A DNA stretch of 64,000 nucleotides from CAVWXT01 sp963759115 (GTDB lineage: Bacteria; Planctomycetota; Planctomycetia; Pirellulales; Thermoguttaceae). The notes under the pieces are model-generated. The model was not told the origin of the DNA and did no database searches. It saw only the letters and a program-made list of their open reading frames with translations. Position 1 is the first letter of the stretch. Each line of letters opens with the position of its first letter. The stretch is from positions 496,001-560,000 of the forward strand of contig CAVWXT010000005.1 of NCBI GenBank assembly GCA_963759115.1. The letters run 5' to 3'. Below are positions 27,866-36,640 of the stretch, one piece after another. The position numbers were made by a program, and so were the translations under genes.

Positions 27866-29788
27866 ATAGAGGTAGGGAGGCCGCATTGGGTTGCGGCCCC
27901 CCTCCCTCCGAACCGGACTGGCGGATTTCCCGCATCCGGCTCTCCAGTTGATGGTGTTACCTCCGAAAGGGTTGAGCGAAACAGACATGGGCGGTTTGCA
28001 GGGAATACAGCCCTTGCTCGTCGAAGAAGCGATTGGGCCAACGCTGCTGGTCCCTTCCGCGGCCCCGTCCGCGCCGTTTCTGTCGCCGCCGCAGCATGCT
28101 ACGCAGCCGACCACGAATCCAGCCGTCCAGTTGGCGGAAAACCGACCCGCGACAATGGCGAAAGTAGGTGAACCAGCCGCGAAGTTGCCGCGTCAGTCGA
28201 GCACACGTGAAGGGCAGGTCATGCCCGTTCGTGCGCTTGGTCTTCGCGCGGACCGCCTCCTTGAGTTTCCGCAGGCTCTTTTGCCGCGGCACACGCAAGT
28301 CGCCGCGGAAGCGATAGCCCAGAAAATCGAAACCCTCGATGCGGGCGTCCACGATCTTGGTTTTGGTCGGATGCAGGGTCAACTCGTTTTCGTTGACCCA
28401 ACGTTGCACCATCGCCAAGGCCGCTTCCGCCTCCTCGCGAGTCTTGCACAAGATCACGAAGTCGTCTGCATAACGGACCAGCGCGAAACCGGCGTCGTCC
28501 AGCACGTGGTCCAGCGGGTTGAGGTAGATGTTGGCCAGAAGGGGCGAGAGGACTGCTCCTTGGGGCGTGCCCGTTTCGGGCGTCCACTCCCGCAGGTTGT
28601 CCATCACGCCTTGCTCCAGGAACATCTCCACCAAACGCAACACCCGGCTGTCCGACACCTTCTCGCGCAGTCGCGTCATCAGCCGTGGCTTCGAGATCGT
28701 GTCAAAGTAACTCTTGAGGTCCGCGTCCACCACGTAGACGCGACCAGCGCCGAGCAGTTCCTCGACCCGTTCCAGGGCGTGATGACACCCTCGTCCGTGT
28801 CGAAACCCGTAACTGGCTTGCGAAAACGTGGCGTCGAAGATCGGTTCCAGCACGTGCAACAGCGCGGTTTGCACCACGCGGTCACGCACGGTCGGAACCC
28901 CCAACGGCCGCTGCTCCTTGCTGCCCGGTTTCGGAATCCAGACTCGCCGCACGGCCTGCGGACGATACGCATTGGTCCGCAGTGCCTCGTGCAGCCTGTC
29001 CAGTTCTTTCTGGCCATTGGCCTGAAAGCCCTCGACCGATTGATGGTCCACCCCCGCTGCTCCCCGGTTGCCGATCACATGGCTGCGGGCGGCAAACAGG
29101 TTCAGCGGCGCGTACACCTTGTCGATCAGCGTGTGCCATCTTCCTCCTCGCACTCCTTGTTCGAGTGTCGCCAACATGCGGTCCGTCCAGACACACGGGT
29201 TCGCCCAGTCGCGAATCGACGGAGGCTCTCCGGCGGGAGTAGCCGCGAACGGCACTGTCACCGGGGGATGGTTTCTTTCCCGTGGCTCGGACATCACGCA
29301 TCCATCTTCCTGCACCCCTTCGCTCCCCCGGCGTTACCCGGTTTCGTCGCTACTATGGGTGCTCTGACTCCTGGACGGCCGGTTCTTCCTATCCTTATCA
29401 GGGACAATGAACTCCGTCCTGCTTCCTTCCAGGTCTCTCTCCTTACGACGTTTGACCTTCCGACCATTCCGTCCTCAACCACCGTGTTGCCATCTCCCCA
29501 TCACGGCTTTCGCACGTTACCTCAGCCGGATGGGCCGCCGCGTCTATCCCCCGGGCAGATCTGGACGGATCGGAGGGAACGCCGTCACGCGGTCGGAGGT
29601 TCGCCATTGGCTAGCAGGCTCCCCGACAGGCTTGGCCGAATCAGGTTCGTTATCCTACGGACTGGTCATTCACCTCCGGTTGCTTCCCACCCCTCCTCGC
29701 GGAGACGCGGTTACTTTCGGTTACAGGTTTGTAACGCAAACCTGGTGGGGACTCGCACCCCACCGATCAAACGTTTTCAGAGACGCAC
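27866..29788 (-). mobile_element. group IIC intron with reverse transcriptase gene
   Basis: The 1923-nt intron starts GTGCG (29788-29784) and ends CTCTAT (27866). The ends are exact because the uninterrupted target GGGCTA|CTATCG exists at 51600/51601. The 5' exon is the perfect hairpin CCCAGCAGTAAACTGCTGGG followed by CTA, and insertion directly after a hairpin is the habit of bacterial class C introns. Domain V is at 27942-27910 and is identical to that of the two ORF-less introns; domain VI follows, ending at 27866. The RT gene lies in domain IV. Confidence 0.9.
27957..29294 (-). CDS. group II intron reverse transcriptase/maturase
   Basis: A 445-residue intron-encoded protein from the ATG at 29294 (AGGAAG upstream); a GTG at 29315 would add seven residues. 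RT blocks are intact: RVWIPKPGSKEQRPLGVPT, DADLKSYFD, TPQGAVLSPLLANIYL and the catalytic RYADDF (YADD at residues 275-278), then FDFLGYRF. The maturase (X) domain follows with LTRQLRGWFTYFRHC and IRGRLRSML. The protein ends QTAHVCFAQPFRR, with no HNH endonuclease, as in class C introns, which use hairpin-adjacent single-stranded targets. No frameshift is present, so it may be active and could act on the two ORF-less introns. Confidence 0.92.
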   Translation of the reverse strand: MSEPRERNHPPVTVPFAATPAGEPPSIRDWANPCVWTDRMLATLEQGVRGGRWHTLIDKVYAPLNLFAARSHVIGNRGAAGVDHQSVEGFQANGQKELDRLHEALRTNAYRPQAVRRVWIPKPGSKEQRPLGVPTVRDRVVQTALLHVLEPIFDATFSQASYGFRHGRGCHHALERVEELLGAGRVYVVDADLKSYFDTISKPRLMTRLREKVSDSRVLRLVEMFLEQGVMDNLREWTPETGTPQGAVLSPLLANIYLNPLDHVLDDAGFALVRYADDFVILCKTREEAEAALAMVQRWVNENELTLHPTKTKIVDARIEGFDFLGYRFRGDLRVPRQKSLRKLKEAVRAKTKRTNGHDLPFTCARLTRQLRGWFTYFRHCRGSVFRQLDGWIRGRLRSMLRRRQKRRGRGRGRDQQRWPNRFFDEQGLYSLQTAHVCFAQPFRR

Positions 29789-30000
29789 TAGCCCAGCAGT
29801 TTACTGCTGGGAGGAATAGGAAGGATATATCGCATTGTAAGTCCCGTAGGGACGACCGAATGGGAAATTCGCGGATCATTTTCGGTCGTCCCTACGGGAC
29901 GAAACTGGTATCGGTTCCCCTTCTCCCCAGCGATGAATCGCTGGGCTATTGTCAAACGACCCTACGGGTCGAAAACCCTCGCATTTATCGCAATATTACG

Positions 30001-30345
30001 CTACGAGATGTGGGTAACGACAAGCCTCAAATGCCATTGGAGCCCTTCGATCCCGGCAATGCGGCCCGACATGCAGTCACCTTGCAAGTCATCGCGCACC
30101 GAGCCGCGTAGCGACCAAGCGTATCCTACCGACTGCCCAAGCGAAATGACTTCGACCACGGCGTCGTTCCACGACGTCGCCTCCAGGGCAACGGTGAAGG
30201 ACGCCTTGTGGCTGCCGGTGTTCTGGTCCAGACGCACGTCAAGGTCTTTCAGCGTGCGTTGCAACGCCACCGCCAGTCGGTCGAGCAGGGCTGAACACTT
30301 GCCCTCCGCTTTGGCGTCGATCCAAATGGTCCAGCGGCTGTTCAT
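30001..30345 (-). CDS. conserved hypothetical protein, 3' end overlaps a MITE-like element
   Basis: A 114-residue cytoplasmic protein starting MNSRWTIWIDAKAEG. Residues about 15-35 form a Leu/Ala helix (CSALLDRLAVALQRTLKDLDV), then a strand-rich part (ASFTVALEATSWNDAVVEVI). It starts 20 nt after the rhaB stop and may be co-transcribed. The last nine residues and the TAG stop (30001-30003) come from the end of the palindromic element, so the native C-terminus may have been replaced. I do not recognise the family. Confidence 0.6.
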   Translation of the reverse strand: MNSRWTIWIDAKAEGKCSALLDRLAVALQRTLKDLDVRLDQNTGSHKASFTVALEATSWNDAVVEVISLGQSVGYAWSLRGSVRDDLQGDCMSGRIAGIEGLQWHLRLVVTHIS

Positions 30346-30365
30346 GGTAAGTAGGACGTTTCCGT

Positions 30366-31853
30366 TCAAATGACCTTCAAGAACCGCGGATACGCCTCGT
30401 CCCACGCCGCAGTGTTTTGGGGCAGGTACTCTTCGACCGGAAAACTGCCGCGAATAATCTCGCGGGCCTGGGCGATGGAAGCCACGTCGCCGCCGGCCAC
30501 GGCCTGCATCATCACGTTGCCGATGGCCGTGGCCTCGACCGGTCCGGCAACCACCCGGCGGTCACAGGCGTCGGCGGCGGCCTGACAGAGCTGCCGGTTC
30601 TTTGTGCCCCCGCCGACAATGTGGATCGTCTCCAATCGCCCGCCGGCCAACTCCTCGCACATCCCCAATACCTGACGGAACTTCATGGCGATGCTCTCCA
30701 GGGCGCACCGCAACACGGCGCCCTTCGTTTCGGGCACCGTCTGGCCGGTCTTGCCGCAAAAGGCCCGGATGGCCTCGGGCATGTCGCCGGGGGCGGCGAA
30801 GTCCGCGGCGTCTGGATTGACGAACGACCGCAGCGGCGTCTCGGCAGCGGCAAGCTGGTTGAGGGCCTCCCAATCGAGGTTCCCGCCCGCCAGGTTCCAC
30901 ACCCGGCGGCACTCCTGCACCAGCCACAGGCCGGCGATGTTCTTCAGCAGGCGGGTGGTGCCGCCCACGCCCCCCTCGTTCGTGAAATTGAGCTTCAGCA
31001 CGGCGTCGCTCACCACCGGCTGGGGCGACTCGATGCCCATCAGGGCCCAAGTGCCGAGGCTGATATAGCACCAGTCGGGCCGCACGCCGGGACGCGTGTG
31101 AGCGGGCACGGCCATCACCGCGCTGGCCGTGTCGTGCGAGCCCGGCAGCACCACCTTGGCGCTCCCCAGGCCGGTCTCGGCGGCCACGCTGGCCCGCAGC
31201 GGCCCCAGCGTCGTTCCCGGTTGGACGATCTGGCCCAGAATTCGCGTGGGCAGCGAGAATTGATCGAGGAGTTCCGTGGCCCAATCGCCCCGGACGGGGT
31301 TGTAGAACTGGCTCGTGCTGGCCTCGGTCATCTCGTTGCACTTCACGCCCGTCAGCAGCCAATGGAACAGGTCCGGCACCATCAGCAGCGACTCGGCGAT
31401 GTCCAAGAGCGGTGAGCCCGCGAGTTTCATCGCCAGCAGTTGGTACAGCGTGTTGAACTGCATGAACTGGAGCCCGGTCTGGCGGAAAATATTCTCGCGG
31501 CTGACGATGCCGAAGGCCCGTTCCATGATGCCATTGGTGCGGCGATCGCGATAATGGTAGGGATTCCCCAGCAGTTCGTCGCCGCGTCCGAGCAGACCGA
31601 AATCGACGCCCCAGGTGTCGACGCCGATGCTGGCCAGCTCGTAGGGCCGTTTGTCGGCGGCGGCCCGCAGACCCTGGCGGACGTGGGCCCACTGGCCCAG
31701 GAGGTCCCAATAGAGGTGGCCGGCCACTTCCACCGGGCCGTTCTCGAAGCGGTAAACCTCTTGCAGGTGCAACTGCCGGCCCTCGATAAGCCCCAACACG
31801 TGCCGCCCGCTGGAGGCCCCCATGTCTACAGCCAGATACGCCTTTTGAGCCAT
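30366..31853 (-). CDS. rhaB: rhamnulokinase
   Basis: A 495-residue FGGY-family sugar kinase. The N-terminal phosphate loop AVDMGASSGRHVLG, IGVDTWGVDFGLLG and NPYHYRDRRTNGIME match RhaB. The PGSHDTASAV and YISLGTWALMG motifs form the ATP site, and IVGGGTKNRQLCQAAAD the adenine-binding FGGY motif. It phosphorylates L-rhamnulose to L-rhamnulose 1-phosphate in the cytoplasm. The isomerase (rhaA), aldolase and a transporter are not in this window. The start at 31853 is the first Met of the homologous region. Confidence 0.92.
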   Translation of the reverse strand: MAQKAYLAVDMGASSGRHVLGLIEGRQLHLQEVYRFENGPVEVAGHLYWDLLGQWAHVRQGLRAAADKRPYELASIGVDTWGVDFGLLGRGDELLGNPYHYRDRRTNGIMERAFGIVSRENIFRQTGLQFMQFNTLYQLLAMKLAGSPLLDIAESLLMVPDLFHWLLTGVKCNEMTEASTSQFYNPVRGDWATELLDQFSLPTRILGQIVQPGTTLGPLRASVAAETGLGSAKVVLPGSHDTASAVMAVPAHTRPGVRPDWCYISLGTWALMGIESPQPVVSDAVLKLNFTNEGGVGGTTRLLKNIAGLWLVQECRRVWNLAGGNLDWEALNQLAAAETPLRSFVNPDAADFAAPGDMPEAIRAFCGKTGQTVPETKGAVLRCALESIAMKFRQVLGMCEELAGGRLETIHIVGGGTKNRQLCQAAADACDRRVVAGPVEATAIGNVMMQAVAGGDVASIAQAREIIRGSFPVEEYLPQNTAAWDEAYPRFLKVI

Positions 31854-32002
31854 GCCTCACCGATGCCTTTCTGCGGCGTTGCCCCGGTAGAAGTGGCGGG
31901 GCTGAACGACGCGATTTTACCCCTCTGCCCCGCTCCATGCCAGCACCGCCGGCTGCGGTCCGCCTTCCGCTTTCCCCCGGATTCTCGTAAAATGCAAGGG
32001 TT

Positions 32003-33801
32003 ATGTCCTACCGCTCCATCAAACGCGTGCTCGGCGAAACCAGCCTGGAACGGAAGTGCCGCTTCTTGTTCGGGGCGTGCCTGCTCCTGCTGATCACGGC
32101 CAGCTTCTGGCTCTATAGTTTCCAAACCGAGAGCATCGTCAACGATCAGGATCGGGTCATGGGCCCGCTGTTGACGCGTCAGGATTTGCAGATGCGGCAT
32201 TGGAGGGGCCTGGAAACCTTGGCGGTGCCCAAGTTCGGGGATGCCGTATCGAAGTTGACTGCGTCTCTCGGCGAGTCGATACACTTCGAGATTGCTTTCA
32301 TCTTGCAGAATCCTTCCACGGCCAACACCGCCGACAGCGAGGACATTCTGACACCCGACGAATTGGAGCCGGACGAGCGGGAGATCGTCAAACGGTTCCC
32401 ACACGACAAACCGGCGATCCCTTCGGCTTCCGGTGCGGGCGAGTACGCCGAGCGGCGGTCTCCGGATGGCACGAAGTATTATTACTACCAGCCCATCCGC
32501 GCCACGCAAACGTGTTTTACGACTTGCCATCAGCCCCTGCGGAACGTCACCGACGGACTGCCGATCGATACGCCCGTCATGGGGAAGTCCGTTGCCGAGG
32601 CGGAGGGCGACTTGATGGCCGTGGCGCGGTTGACGTGGCCCACAAAACAAACGCGAATCGCCATCCTCAACAACCGCATGATCCTCCTGGGCATGGCCAT
32701 CATCACCACCTTCCTGGCGATGGTGGCGTCCTATGTGATTGTCCGCTACGTGATCGTCAAGCCGCTGCGCCACCTCCGCGACGTGAGCGACGCCATCAGC
32801 CGCGGCAACAACGCCTTGCGGGCCGATCTCCACACCGGCGACGAGTTCGAGGATCTGGCCGTGGCCTTCAACCGCATGTTGCGCCACCAGAACGACGTGC
32901 AGGAGGAGATTCACCAGGCCAACGTGAACCTCGACGGCAAGGTCGACGAACTGGCCCAGGCGAACATGCGGCTCTACGAGATGAACATGCTCAAGAGCGA
33001 CTTTCTGGCCACCATGAGCCACGAGCTGCGCACCCCGTTGAACAGCATCCTCGGTTTCAGCGAAGTCCTGGGGTCGATCAACGCGCTCGACGACAAGCAG
33101 AAGCGGTACGTGCTGAACATCCAGAAATCGGGCAAGACCCTGCTGGAGATGATCAACGACATCCTCGACCTGGCCAAGATCGAGAGCGGCAAGATGGAGA
33201 CGCGGCTGACCGACTTCCGCATCGCCCAGGTGGTTTCCGCCCAGTGCGACATGGCCAAACCGCTGACGGAGCGGAAGAACATCGACTTGGACAGCCAGGT
33301 CGACGCCGACGCTCCGCCGATGCACCAAGACCAGGCGCGCGTGCAGCAAATCCTCAACAACCTGTTGTCCAACGCGATCAAGTTCACGCCCGAGGGAGGC
33401 CGCATCACGGTCGCGGTCCGCCGCGACGAAGAGGGCTTCATGGTGCTCCAAGTGCGCGACACGGGCGTGGGCATTGCCGAGGAGGACCATCAGGCGATCT
33501 TCGAGAAGTTCCGCCAGGGCGCACGGCCATGCCCAGCGGCGACACGATGACCCGCGAGTATTCGGGCAGCGGCTTGGGGCTTTCGATTGTCCGAGAATTG
33601 TGCCGGCTGCTGGGGGGCGACGTCTCCTTGGAGAGCGAGTTGGGCAAGGGAAGCACGTTCACCGTCCGCCTGCCGTGGGTTCTCGAAGACCAACCGCGGC
33701 TCGACTCGGCGCTGGTCGAGGGCTTTGAGGAGTTCACCAAGCAGCGATTCGATCTTGCCCGCGATCATGCCGACGTTGCGCCCGCGGGGCAAACTCGGTA
33801 G
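32003..33801 (+). CDS. membrane sensor histidine kinase with c-type heme sensor domain, one frameshift
   Basis: About 599 residues once one base is restored near 33525. Helix 1: FLFGACLLLLITASFWLY. The extracytoplasmic domain (about 45-205) contains TQTCFTTCHQPLRN, a CxxCH c-heme site, and resembles the Tll0287/DUF3365 sensor. Helix 2: MILLGMAIITTFLAMVASYVIV. A HAMP segment, coiled coil, HisKA box (FLATMSHELRTPLNSILGF, His phosphoacceptor) and HATPase_c follow: NNLLSNAIKFTPEGGRI (N box), DTGVGIAEED, and after the break YSGSGLGLSIVRELCRLLGG. It probably senses redox state or a gas ligand. No response regulator gene is adjacent, so it is an orphan kinase. Confidence 0.87.
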
Positions 33802-33810
33802 TCGCGAAGT

Positions 33811-33897
33811 GGTCAGTTGTCAGCGGTCAGTGGTCAGTATGCGACCCAAACTCGACTCTCGGCAATCCCTAATCCCTAATCTCTAATCCCTAATCGC
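33811..33897. repeat. short tandem repeats upstream of fmt
   Basis: TGGTCAGTTGTCAGCGGTCAGTG followed by AATCCCTAATCCCTAATCTC units. They belong to the same low-complexity classes seen at 23172-23221, 24976-25005 and 38931-38960. They occupy the whole leader of fmt. Confidence 0.45.
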
Positions 33898-33906
33898 CCC
33901 CTCCCG

Positions 33907-34894
33907 ATGCGATTGCTCATGCTGGGCACGGGGCCCTTTGCCGTGCCAACCTTTCGGGCGTTGTACCAATCCCGCCACGTCCTGGCGGCGCTGGTGACCG
34001 CCCCGCTCCGCACCCATCGGGGCCGGCCGGTCGATGCGATCAGTTCGATCCGGGACGTGGCCCGGCAGCACGGCACGGCGATCTTTGATCCCGAGGACAT
34101 CAACGTGCCGGACTCGCAGAGGCGATTGGCGGACTTTGCCGCCGATCTGCTGGTCGTCTGCGATTACGGACAAATCTTGTTGCCCGCCACACTGGCAGCG
34201 GCTCGCCAGGGGGGCGTGAACCTGCACGCCTCGCTGCTGCCGAAGTACCGCGGCGCGGCGCCCGATCAATTGGGCGATCTACCGCGGCGAAACGGAAACC
34301 GGTGTGACCGTGATCCACATGACCCCGCAGATCGACGCGGGCCCTTGCATTGCCCAAGCCCGAGTGTCGATCGATCCCGACGAGACGGCCGCGGAACTCG
34401 AAGCCCGCCTGGCCGAACTGGGCGCGCGGCTGGTGTGCGAGACGATCGACCTGCTGGAGGCCGGCCGCGTGCAGGCTCTGCCCCAAGATGTTACACTTGC
34501 CAGCCGGGCCCCGCGGCTGAAGAAGAGCGATGGCCTGATCGATTGGGCGCGGCCGGCGGCGGCGATCAAGGACCACGTGCGGGCGATGGAGCCCTGGCCG
34601 AAGACCTACACGTTTTGGCACCGGCCCCCCGGCCCGCCGCTGCGCCTGATCCTCGGCCCGGTGTCGGTCGTTGAACCGCCCACAGCCGCAGATGACCCAT
34701 CGGCAGCGGCGTGGGCGAGCGTGCCCGGCACTGTTTTGCAGGCGGCCGGCGGCCGTCTGGTGATCGCCGCAGGCAGCGGTGTGGTGGCCCCCGCGGGCAT
34801 CCAGCCCGCCGGCAAGCGGCTGATGGACATCGGCGAATTCCTCCGCGGCCACCCGATCCGACCTGGGGAACGGTTCGGCCCTGAGAACCTGTGA
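33907..34894 (+). CDS. fmt: methionyl-tRNA formyltransferase, one frameshift
   Basis: About 328 residues from two frames. The first (33907 to about 34265) has LLMLGTGPFAVPTFRAL, then LLVVCDYGQILLPATL and the folate-site signature GVNLHASLLPKYRGAAP. The second (about 34266-34894) continues with the expected INWAIYRGETETGVTVIHM, TPQIDAGPCIAQ and the C-terminal tRNA-binding domain (RAPRLKKSDGLIDWARPA, then PWPKTYTFW). One extra C in GCGCCCGATC near 34261 breaks the frame. Fmt formylates initiator Met-tRNA. The reference partner gene def is not adjacent. The ribosome site is weak. Confidence 0.9.
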
Positions 34895-34919
34895 ATCTCT
34901 CACATCCCTCGTATAGTCG

Positions 34920-34944
34920 TGTAGGGTGGGCATTGCCCACCACA
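34920..34944. repeat. REP-like hairpin GTGGGCATTGCCCAC
   Basis: The motif TAGGGTGGGC-ATT-GCCCACC after fmt is palindromic. Members of the same family occur at 24330-24360, 53971-54059 and 54661-54680. Confidence 0.5.
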
Positions 34945-35075
34945 ACACAAGCGTATGCCACATGCATACCACAACGCAAGGGGGTAAAGGACGTTCACAG
35001 CCCATCTTCCCATCGCATGCATAAGCTGGTAAACTGACGGATTCTGTCGTATTTCCAAGCACTGGAGTCCCGTTG

Positions 35076-35174
35076 ATGGCCAAGCCACACCGTATCGTCA
35101 AGAAAGCCAATCATGGCAAACGCCCCTCCAACGCCAAGGGTCGCCGGGCAAAGCGTCACCTGGTTCGCACCTGA
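35076..35174 (+). CDS. very small basic protein (32 residues), ribosomal-type composition
   Basis: ATG at 35076 with GGAG at 9 nt; 32 codons: MAKPHRIVKKANHGKRPSNA followed by a run rich in Lys/Arg ending LVRT. Nearly half of the residues are Lys, Arg or His, with no acidic residue. This suggests an rRNA- or nucleic-acid-binding peptide, like small bacterial ribosomal proteins (bL36/bTHX class) but not matching one that I know. The stop is 20 nt before the fabZ GTG start, so the two are probably one transcript. Similar peptides are, as I recall, common in planctomycetes, but I cannot check this. Confidence 0.6.
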   Translation: MAKPHRIVKKANHGKRPSNAKGRRAKRHLVRT

Positions 35175-35194
35175 TCCGTCGTGGAGCGTCTGCC

Positions 35195-35704
35195 GTGGCC
35201 AAGAAAGAACTGATCCTCGATTTCTCCGAATACGACCCCAACCAGGTTGTAGCCGACACCGAGGCGATCCGCCGCTTCAACCCCCAACGCTACGAGATGG
35301 AGCAACTCACGGCGATCTGCTTTGAGGACCCGGTGAGGGCCGTCTGCGTGGGCTACAAGGACATCGGACCCGACGAGTTTTGGGTGCGGGGGCACATGCC
35401 GGGCATGCCCCTGATGCCGGGCGTAATCATGTGCGAAGCGGCCGCCCAGTTGGCCAGCTACTACACCCACCGCTATAAGCTCATGGAAGGAGTCATCGGC
35501 TTCGGGGGGCTCGAAGACGTTCGCTTCCGCGGCGTGGTGCGTCCGGGCGACCGGTTCGTGATCGTCAGCCGCCTGCTAAAGCTCCGCCGCTCGATCATGA
35601 CCTGCGAGTTCCAGTGCTTCGTCAACCAGAACCTAGTTTGCGAAGGCATTCTCAAGGGCGTTGCCATTCCGCTGAACCAAATCACCGGCGGACAGCCGGG
35701 GTGA
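35195..35704 (+). CDS. fabZ: 3-hydroxyacyl-ACP dehydratase, FabZ type
   Basis: A 169-residue hot-dog-fold enzyme starting with GTG and preceded by GGAGCG at 8 nt. The catalytic His is in the motif RGHMPGMPLMPGVIMCEAAAQL (H and the Glu of CEAAAQL), as in FabZ. An N-terminal extension of about 45 residues (EYDPNQVVADTEAIRRFNPQR) precedes the core. It dehydrates 3-hydroxyacyl-ACP in fatty acid elongation. GVVRPGDRFVIVSRLLKLRR is the usual second conserved stretch. Transcribed with the 32-residue basic protein upstream and possibly with ctaB, 92 nt downstream. Confidence 0.88.
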   Translation: MAKKELILDFSEYDPNQVVADTEAIRRFNPQRYEMEQLTAICFEDPVRAVCVGYKDIGPDEFWVRGHMPGMPLMPGVIMCEAAAQLASYYTHRYKLMEGVIGFGGLEDVRFRGVVRPGDRFVIVSRLLKLRRSIMTCEFQCFVNQNLVCEGILKGVAIPLNQITGGQPG

Positions 35705-35796
35705 GGCTCGCGAAGGGCGGTCTTAATCAGGAACTCTGGCAAAAGCGGCCGCCCGTAGCGGACGCGATTGCCAGTCGCGGCTTTCCTCCGGAGAGC

Positions 35797-36632
35797 ATGA
35801 TCAATTATTGGCGACTGACGCGGCCGCGAATCGTGGCCTTGGTGCTGCTGGCGATGGCCGTTTCGGCCTGGATCACCGCTACCGCGCCATTGTGGCCGGC
35901 CGTTGGGCACGCGCTCGCGGGCGCCGCGCTGGTGATCGCCGGGGCGATGTCGCTCAATCAGCGGTTGGAATGCCAAGGCGACGCGAAGATGGCCCGCACG
36001 GCCGGCCGGCCGCTCCCCACCGGACGCTTGAGCCGGCGGCAGGTCACATGCTTCGGCCTGGCTGCCACTGTCATCGGGCTGTTCTACCTGGCTGCTGCGA
36101 CCAGCGTGATGTTGACTGTGCTCTCGGCGGTTGGCTGGCTGACCTACGTGGGAGTTTACACGCCGCTCAAGACCCGCAGCGCGTGGCAAACGCCGATCGG
36201 CGCGGCGGCGGGCGCGATGCCCGTGCTGCTCGGGGCGGCCGCCGTCGGCCAGCCGTTGAGCCCTTGGGCGGTCGTCCTATTTGGCATCGTCTACTTCTGG
36301 CAGTTTCCCCACTCCATGGCGATTGCCTGGCGTTATCGGCGGGAATTTGCGGCCGCGGGCGTGAAGGTGGCCGTGGTGACCGATCCTACGGGCCGCGCCG
36401 CCGGAGTCTGGGCCGTCGCCGGCGCGGCGGCCGTGCTCGGCATCAGCTTGGCGCCGCTCTGCTTCTTCCTGGTCAGCACGGGTTACGGCGTGTGCGCTGG
36501 GCGCTGGGCGTGGCCTTCTTGCGGTTTGCTGCCAGCTTCGCCCGCCGCCGGAACGATGCCACGGCCCGCCGCTTGTTGTGGGCGTCGCTCGTCTACCTGC
36601 CGGCGATGCTCGCCGTGCTGATCTTTCGGTAG
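35797..36632 (+). CDS. ctaB: protoheme IX farnesyltransferase / UbiA family, one frameshift
   Basis: About 278 residues with about nine membrane helices. Start ATG 35797 (MINYWRLTRPRIVALVL). The first Asp-rich motif reads NQRLECQGDAKMARTAGRPLP, followed by TGRLSRRQ, and VYFWQFPHSMAIAWRYRREF is typical of CyoE/CtaB. The last 45 residues are out of frame after STGYGVCA (near 36495); the other frame gives LGVAFLRFAASFARRRN and ends at 36632. The enzyme makes heme O for heme-copper oxidases, but no oxidase subunit genes are nearby, so a menaquinone-type substrate cannot be excluded. Confidence 0.8.
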
Positions 36633-36640
36633 AACGATCC

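Larger units (their letters stand above)
27826..30022. repeat. MITE-like palindrome-rich element, copy 1 (split by a group II intron)
   Basis: Terminal inverted repeats of about 20 bp, TGTCATTACCCACATTTTGT at 27826-27845 and the reverse complement of 30003-30022 (TGTCGTTACCCACATCTCGT), bound an element of about 274 bp once the 1923-nt intron is removed. Inside are several perfect hairpins: GTCCCGTAGGGAC, CCCAGCAGTAAACTGCTGGG, CCCAGCGATGAATCGCTGGG and ACCCTACGGGT. An uninterrupted copy lies inverted at 51371-51640. It carries no protein gene; the right end runs into the 114-residue gene and supplies its stop codon. Confidence 0.8.

Noticed and set aside
27891..29819. 642-codon open frame on the plus strand
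   Set aside because: It is wholly antisense to the group II intron RT, has no family motif, and spans the intron ends; a GC-rich shadow frame.
31826..33490. 554-codon minus-strand frame opposite the histidine kinase
   Set aside because: Antisense to intact HAMP, HisKA and HATPase motifs; no motif of its own.
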